Shown here in pieces: positions 59,749-64,000 of a stretch of 64,000 bases of DNA (its first letter is position 1; each line of letters begins with the position of its first letter). This DNA is from Pseudomonadota bacterium (GTDB lineage Bacteria; Pseudomonadota; Alphaproteobacteria; Rhizobiales; Xanthobacteraceae): positions 1-64,000 of the forward strand of contig JAEWHP010000023.1 in NCBI GenBank assembly GCA_023387735.1, read 5' to 3'. The notes beneath the pieces are model-generated. The model made no database searches. It was not told the DNA's origin and worked only from the letters and a program-made list of their open reading frames with translations. The position numbers were made by a program, and so were the translations under genes.

Positions 59749-60810
59749 TCAGGTAGTGCGGAACCGGAGCACGCCGTCGGTCACTTCCGAGGTCAGGCGG
59801 CCCTCGTTGAGCATGTAGTTGACGTGGGCGATCAGTTCGCCGGACGCGAAGCCCATCTGGTGCACGTCGAGCGGATATTTGTTGAACACCACCGGCACCA
59901 GTTGCCGCGAGGTCTGCGAGACTTCGCGGCAGGCTTCCGCGATCAGGCGGCAGCGGTCCTCGTGATGGTCGGCGAGCTGCTTGATGCGGGTCTTGAGGCC
60001 GTAGAACGGCACGCCATGACCGGGCAGCACCATGACGTCGTAGGGCAGGGTGGTGGTCAGGCTGGCGAGCGAGGCCAGATATTCGCCGAGCGAATTCTGT
60101 TCGGGCTCGACGGCCCAGACGCTGACGTTGGGCGAGATCTTGCTCAGGACCTGGTCGGCGGAGAGAAACAGCTTGTCGGCCGCACAATACAGCATGACCT
60201 GGTCGAGCGCGTGACCGCCCCCGGTGATGACCTTGAAGCGGCGCGTGCCGATCACGACTTCGTCGCCATGCGAGATGCGGTGGTAGACCGGCGGCAGCAC
60301 CGAGACCCGCTTCAAATAATCCTGGCCGCGGCCAAGCAGCTTGTCAGTCAGGTCCTCGTCCATGCCGTGACGGCGGAAGAACAGCCGTTGCGCGTTCTTC
60401 CGCTCTTCGGTGCCGCGGTTCTGGTGATAGACCGATTGCAGATACTCGACCTGCGACATCTGCAAGGGACAGCCGAACCGCTCGACGATCCAGCCTGCGA
60501 GCCCGACGTGGTCGGGATGCGAATGGGTGACGATCAGCCGGGTGATCTTCACATGCCGGAGCGGCCCCTCGAACAGGGTCGTCCACGCCGCGATGGTTTC
60601 CTCATTGCCGAACCCGGAATCGACCATCGCCCAGCCGTCGCCATCGGCGATCAGGTAGATGTTCACGTGATTGAGCCGGAACGGCAATTTCAGCCGCGCC
60701 CACAGCACGCCCGGCATCACCTCGACGACCTGGTCGTGGCCGGGGTGATTTTCCCAGGGGTATCGGAGTGCCTCGGCGGAGGACTGAACGGTGTCTGATT
60801 TCGAATGCAT
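59749..60810 (-). CDS. MBL-fold metallo-hydrolase (paralogue of 30005-31027)
   Basis: Metallo-beta-lactamase-fold hydrolase of 353 residues. The metal motif is H96-S-H98-P-D100-H101 in VTHSHPDHVGLAG, with later ligands in GGHALDQVMLY, SADQVLSKISP and LPGHGVPFYG. It shares layout and many motifs with the MBL protein at 30-31 kb, including the N-terminal PGVLWARLKLPF/PGLFWVRLPMP block and the C-terminal helical domain. It lies upstream of hemA on the same strand but 217 bases away. The substrate is unknown. Confidence 0.9.
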   Translation of the reverse strand: MHSKSDTVQSSAEALRYPWENHPGHDQVVEVMPGVLWARLKLPFRLNHVNIYLIADGDGWAMVDSGFGNEETIAAWTTLFEGPLRHVKITRLIVTHSHPDHVGLAGWIVERFGCPLQMSQVEYLQSVYHQNRGTEERKNAQRLFFRRHGMDEDLTDKLLGRGQDYLKRVSVLPPVYHRISHGDEVVIGTRRFKVITGGGHALDQVMLYCAADKLFLSADQVLSKISPNVSVWAVEPEQNSLGEYLASLASLTTTLPYDVMVLPGHGVPFYGLKTRIKQLADHHEDRCRLIAEACREVSQTSRQLVPVVFNKYPLDVHQMGFASGELIAHVNYMLNEGRLTSEVTDGVLRFRTT

Positions 60811-60899
60811 CGGCTACCGGCTTAGCGGTAGAGGCGGCGCGGCGCCAGATGAAAAAAGCGGTGGTGAGACCGGGGAAAAGACATGGGTGCCGGTGCCCC

Positions 60900-60980
60900 G
60901 TCATTCCGGGGCGATGCGTTAGCATCGAACCCGGAATCTGGAGATTCCGGGTTCTGTGCTTCGCACAGCCCCGGAATGAC
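60900..60980. repeat. REP doublet, GTCATTCCGGGG...CCCCGGAATGAC (BIME-like)
   Basis: Two adjacent inverted REP units fill the gap between the MCP stop and the MBL start. The left unit is GTCATTCCGGGGCGATGC...GCATCGAACCCGGAAT, the right unit ATTCCGGGTTCTGTGC...GCACAGCCCCGGAATGAC. Each folds alone, and the whole 81 bases also form one long palindrome. Confidence 0.88.
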
Positions 60981-60990
60981 CCTCTACGGA

Positions 60991-63114
60991 TTACGCCGCC
61001 CGGATGTTCGACAGGAACGCGTCGATTTCGGCGCGCAGCACGTCGGCCTCGCGGCGCAGTGCGTCGGACGCGGTCAGCACCTGGCCGGCCGCGGTTCCGG
61101 CCTGCGTCGCGGCGCTGGAGACGCCGACGATGTTGCTGGAGACCTCGCCGGTGCCGCCGGCGGCGTGCTGGATGTTGCGGGCGATCTCGCGCGTCGCCGC
61201 ACCCTGCTCCTCGACGGCGGCTGCAATCGCAGTCGTGACCTCGTTGATCTCGCTGATCGTGGTGCTGATGTTCCTGATCGCGCCGACCGCCGATGTCGTC
61301 ACCGTCTGCATGCTGACGATCTGCTGGCGGATCTCGTCGGTGGCTTTCGCGGTCTGGTTGGCGAGGCTCTTCACTTCCGAGGCGACCACGGCGAATCCGC
61401 GGCCGGCATCGCCGGCACGTGCGGCTTCGATCGTGGCGTTCAGCGCCAGCAGGTTGGTCTGCGAGGCGATGGTCTGGATCAGATCGACCACGACGCTGAT
61501 TCGGGTGGCATTGTCGGCCAGTCCCTGCATGGTGGCATCGGTCTCTCCGGCCTCCGCGACGGCCTTGCGGGCGATTTCCGACGAGTTCACCACCTGGCGG
61601 CCGATTTCCGCGATCGAGGAAGACAGTTCCTCGGTGCCCGACGACACGGTCTGCACGTTGACCGAGGTCTCCTCGGCGGCCGACGCCACCGCGCTCACCA
61701 GCGCGCTGGACTGATCGGCGGTCGCCGACATGCTTTGCGCGGTCGATTGCATCGAACCCGCGGCCGTCTGCAGGCTGTCGAGCGCCGCGCGAACGGTGGC
61801 TTCGAATTCGACGATACGCACTTCCATCCGGGAGGCGCGCTCGGCCTTGACGACGCGGTCCTTGTCCTGCTCGGCGGACAGCGCGCGGCTCTGGATCATG
61901 CTCTCGCGGAACACCAGCAGCGAGTTCGCCATTTCCGCGATCTCGTCCCGCGCACGGGTCTGATAGATCTCCGTCTCGAGATCGCCGCTCGACAGCGCCT
62001 GCATCGAGCGCTGCAGGCCGCTGATCCGGTGCAGGATGTTGCGGCCGACATAGAGCCAGACGAACAGGATCGAGCCGAGCAGCGTCGCCACGCCGAGCCC
62101 GAGCATCGCCATGGTCGCGAACGAGATCTCCTGGCGCGCTCTCATGGTCGCGGCGTCGGTCTCCTTCTGCACGCCGTCGACCAGCTGCTGAACGCTGATG
62201 CCTAGTCCCACATTGAGCTTGCGGGTTTCCTCCAGGATGGTCTGGCCATAATCGTCCGCGTCCAGCTCCTGCTGACGGACCTTGAAGACGCCGGTCTTGC
62301 CGTCGCCCAGCGCCAGCAAATTCGCCGTGGCGGCCTTGACCGCCCGCATCGCCGTGGTGTTGGGAAGCTTGTCGGCATTCGACTTCACGCGCGCCTGCGC
62401 GGTGCGGAAATCCTTGGCGATGGCCTCGAGCGTTTCGGCGTTGTTGGTCGACAGCGCAGCGATCATGTCGAACGCGATCATGTTGCCGCTGGAGGCGATG
62501 TCACCGAGTTGGTCGGCGGCCCTGTGGCCCTTGATGGCGTCGTCCTGCGAGAAGCTGCCGGCGGCATAGATGCTCTGCAGTTCGGTCTGGGCATGCAGCG
62601 CCGCGGGGCCGGCGGCGGCGATGAAGCGCCGTTGCGCCTTGCGTACCGCGTCGTAGAGCTTCTCGTGCTGGGCGGCGAGTTCGAGCCGCTCGCGTGCGGC
62701 CGAGCCCAGGCTCTTGATCATGTCGTCGATGTTCTTGACGTTCTCGGTGAGCGCTGCGACGACCGCCTTGTCGGCGCCGAGCTCGACGATCTCGCCGAGC
62801 TTCTGCAGCGCGATCGTCTGGGTTTCCTTCATCTTCCTGGTGCGGTCGGCCAGCGCCTCTTCGCTGCGCGCGGCCAGCAGCGCCGGCCCCTGGTTGGCGA
62901 GGCTCGTGCTCTGCGCCGAAAGTTGCAGGCTGGCGGCAAGGCGGGGAATGTCGCGCCCGCTCAGGTCGCCCATGGTTCCGCCGAGCCGTCCGAGCATCAG
63001 CCCGGCGCCTGCGCTGATGATGATTGCCATGCCGGCGATGACGGCGAAGGCGGCAAAGAGACTGCCCCTGACACCGAAGCCCTTGCGTGCTGGTTTGCTG
63101 ATCTTGAAGGCCAT
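60991..63114 (-). CDS. methyl-accepting chemotaxis protein
   Basis: Chemoreceptor of 707 residues. Membrane helix one at about 19-42, a large all-helical periplasmic ligand domain (about 43-335, similar in layout to helical-bundle sensors), helix two at about 337-359, then HAMP (about 360-412) and the MA signalling domain. The hairpin tip is intact: LIQTIASQTNLLALNATIEAARAGDAGRGFAVVASEV. There is no C-terminal CheR-tethering pentapeptide (it ends FLSNIRAA). The ligand is unknown; no che genes are adjacent. Confidence 0.93.
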   Translation of the reverse strand: MAFKISKPARKGFGVRGSLFAAFAVIAGMAIIISAGAGLMLGRLGGTMGDLSGRDIPRLAASLQLSAQSTSLANQGPALLAARSEEALADRTRKMKETQTIALQKLGEIVELGADKAVVAALTENVKNIDDMIKSLGSAARERLELAAQHEKLYDAVRKAQRRFIAAAGPAALHAQTELQSIYAAGSFSQDDAIKGHRAADQLGDIASSGNMIAFDMIAALSTNNAETLEAIAKDFRTAQARVKSNADKLPNTTAMRAVKAATANLLALGDGKTGVFKVRQQELDADDYGQTILEETRKLNVGLGISVQQLVDGVQKETDAATMRARQEISFATMAMLGLGVATLLGSILFVWLYVGRNILHRISGLQRSMQALSSGDLETEIYQTRARDEIAEMANSLLVFRESMIQSRALSAEQDKDRVVKAERASRMEVRIVEFEATVRAALDSLQTAAGSMQSTAQSMSATADQSSALVSAVASAAEETSVNVQTVSSGTEELSSSIAEIGRQVVNSSEIARKAVAEAGETDATMQGLADNATRISVVVDLIQTIASQTNLLALNATIEAARAGDAGRGFAVVASEVKSLANQTAKATDEIRQQIVSMQTVTTSAVGAIRNISTTISEINEVTTAIAAAVEEQGAATREIARNIQHAAGGTGEVSSNIVGVSSAATQAGTAAGQVLTASDALRREADVLRAEIDAFLSNIRAA

Positions 63115-63264
63115 TTGCTACCGCCCCGTCTGCGCTACCTTGGGATGTTTCCTCGCGCGGCAGTATCGCGGTACCAAGTTAACAAGTTGGGAAAACCCGG
63201 GCCTTTTTGACGGCTTTTCAGCGCAAATACGCTGGATGGGGCGTATTTTCCGTCAGGTGGAAAA

Positions 63265-63292
63265 CAAAAAGGCCGGCGAAACCGCCGGCCTT
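63265..63292 (-). terminator. terminator of the outer-membrane protein gene
   Basis: On the minus strand a 9-base stem (AAGGCCGGC with GCCGGCCTT, six-base loop) is followed by TTTTGTTTT. It lies 24 bases after the stop of the porin-like gene. Confidence 0.88.
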
Positions 63293-63316
63293 CCGCAATC
63301 CAGAATTGAAAGGCGC

Positions 63317-64000
63317 TCAGTAGCGCGCAACCACCGGGCTGCTGCCGAAGCTGAAGCGGTAGTTTACGCCGACCTTGAAGGTGTGCTCGTCGAAGCGGAA
63401 GTTGCCGAACGGCACCAGCGGCCCCGGGCTGACGAAGTGGGTGCTGCCGAAATCGTAATACATGTACTCGCCCTTGGCCGACCAGTTCGGGGCGAACATG
63501 TATTCGAGGCCGGCACCGAAGGTGTAGCCGTTGCGATGGTTGCCATCGAGGATGAAGGCGACCGGGACACCGGCGAAGGTCAGCGTGTCGCGGTTGTCGG
63601 AATAGGCGTAACCGCCTTTGACGTAGACCAGGCCCGGACCCCAGGTGTAGCCGAAGCGGCCGGTGATCGAGCCGATCCCGCGCTGGTTGCTGGTGTAGAC
63701 GAAGCCGCCGGGGAAGGCCGCGTTGAGGCCGCCATTGCCGAGCCAGCTATACTGGCCTTCCAGGCCGAGCACCCAGCTCGGCGAGAACTGCCAGTCGGCG
63801 CCAACCTGCAGGCCGCCGAGGACGCGGGCGCTGTAATCGCTGAGCACGAGGCCGCTGAAATCGTTGCTGCCGTTGAAGGCGCCGCCGACATGGCCGCCGA
63901 TATAGAAGCCGGTCCAGTTATAGATCGGCGCGGCGTAGGCGGGGGGCTGCTTGTAGTAACGGCCGCCAAGATCGGCGCCGAGGGCCGGCGAGGCGGCGCC
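63317..64000 (-). CDS. outer-membrane beta-barrel protein (Omp25/RopB-like), N-terminus outside window
   Basis: The visible C-terminal 227 residues end in a beta-barrel strand, NYRFSFGSSPVVARY. The frame stays open to the right edge, so the first part including the signal peptide is missing. Typical features are PPAYAAPIYNWTGFYIGGHVGGAF near the mature N-terminus, followed by alternating aromatic strands (LGLEGQYSWLGNG, GSITGRFGYTWGPGLVYVKGGYAYSD, GLEYMFAPNWSAKGEYMYYDFG). This is the small eight-strand outer-membrane protein family abundant in Bradyrhizobium. It has its own terminator. Confidence 0.9.
   Translation of the reverse strand, partial: GAASPALGADLGGRYYKQPPAYAAPIYNWTGFYIGGHVGGAFNGSNDFSGLVLSDYSARVLGGLQVGADWQFSPSWVLGLEGQYSWLGNGGLNAAFPGGFVYTSNQRGIGSITGRFGYTWGPGLVYVKGGYAYSDNRDTLTFAGVPVAFILDGNHRNGYTFGAGLEYMFAPNWSAKGEYMYYDFGSTHFVSPGPLVPFGNFRFDEHTFKVGVNYRFSFGSSPVVARY

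Noticed and set aside
60883..62205. 440-codon open frame on the plus strand
   Set aside because: Antisense to the chemoreceptor signalling domain and low-complexity.
1..64000. tRNA, rRNA, CRISPR, insertion sequence or prophage
   Set aside because: Intergenic regions were read for cloverleaf ends, spaced repeats and transposase motifs; none was convincing.

Overview
The window is GC-rich, densely coded chromosomal DNA from an alphaproteobacterium of the Nitrobacteraceae/Bradyrhizobiaceae (Bradyrhizobium- or Rhodopseudomonas-like). The evidence is the aa3 oxidase order ctaC-ctaD-ctaB-coxF-ctaG-ctaE-DUF983-SURF1, a split atpI-B-E-b'-b operon, a 409-residue 5-aminolevulinate synthase (C4 pathway) behind an FNR/FixK box, plant-type glutamate-cysteine ligase, IalB, a bradyrhizobial porin, and palindromic REP-type repeats known from these genomes. 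I saw no rRNA, tRNA, CRISPR array, insertion sequence or prophage. This placement is inferred from gene content, not from any search.

Layout. 1-4.7 kb: beta-oxidation genes (acyl-CoA dehydrogenase end, thiolase, fused hydratase/3-hydroxyacyl-CoA dehydrogenase). 4.8-9.1 kb: a tandem PilZ protein, then a glutathione module (GST, divergent MarR regulator with two matching operators, gshA) and a secreted PAN protein. 9.1-13.4 kb: a nucleotidyltransferase-like protein, a tldD-lepB-yjbR operon with a one-base overlap, a GNAT and IalB. 13.9-20.6 kb: cytochrome aa3 oxidase structural and assembly genes. 20.6-36.1 kb: an accessory block with a SnoaL-like protein, a divergent two-component pair, a His-rich secreted protein, small proteins, a periplasmic aldehyde oxidoreductase (paoABC), two MFS transporters, an MBL hydrolase and an amidase. 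Three EcfG-like promoters (GGAAC-N16-[C/G]GTT) lie in its first 4 kb. 36.2-39.5 kb: thrC, an M16 peptidase and a GNAT, which in many relatives sit close to the cox cluster. 39.6-43 kb: a secreted protein, then F0 ATP synthase genes on the minus strand. 43.2-48.3 kb: a DsbA-fold isomerase, a coiled-coil secreted protein, YjbQ, an MHS-type transporter and three small membrane proteins.

48.4-58.2 kb is the most interesting locus. It combines an ActP-type acetate/solute symporter with its DUF4212 small subunit, an unknown 206-residue protein, a DEDDh exonuclease-CBS-DUF294 nucleotidyltransferase fusion, a LuxR-type response regulator and a giant hybrid histidine kinase with an N-terminal sodium:solute symporter domain. 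The kinase/regulator pair resembles CrbS/CrbR (MxtR/ErcR) of the acetate switch. The role of the fused exonuclease/nucleotidyltransferase is unknown.

58.3-64 kb: hemA, a second MBL hydrolase paralogous to the one at 30-31 kb, a methyl-accepting chemotaxis protein and the 3' part of an outer-membrane beta-barrel gene.

Functionally the window is dominated by aerobic energy metabolism: fatty acid and acetate use, cytochrome oxidase, ATP synthase and heme synthesis. Redox and stress functions sit around it. Starts were chosen from ribosome-binding sites and family N-termini, so several differ from the longest open frame.
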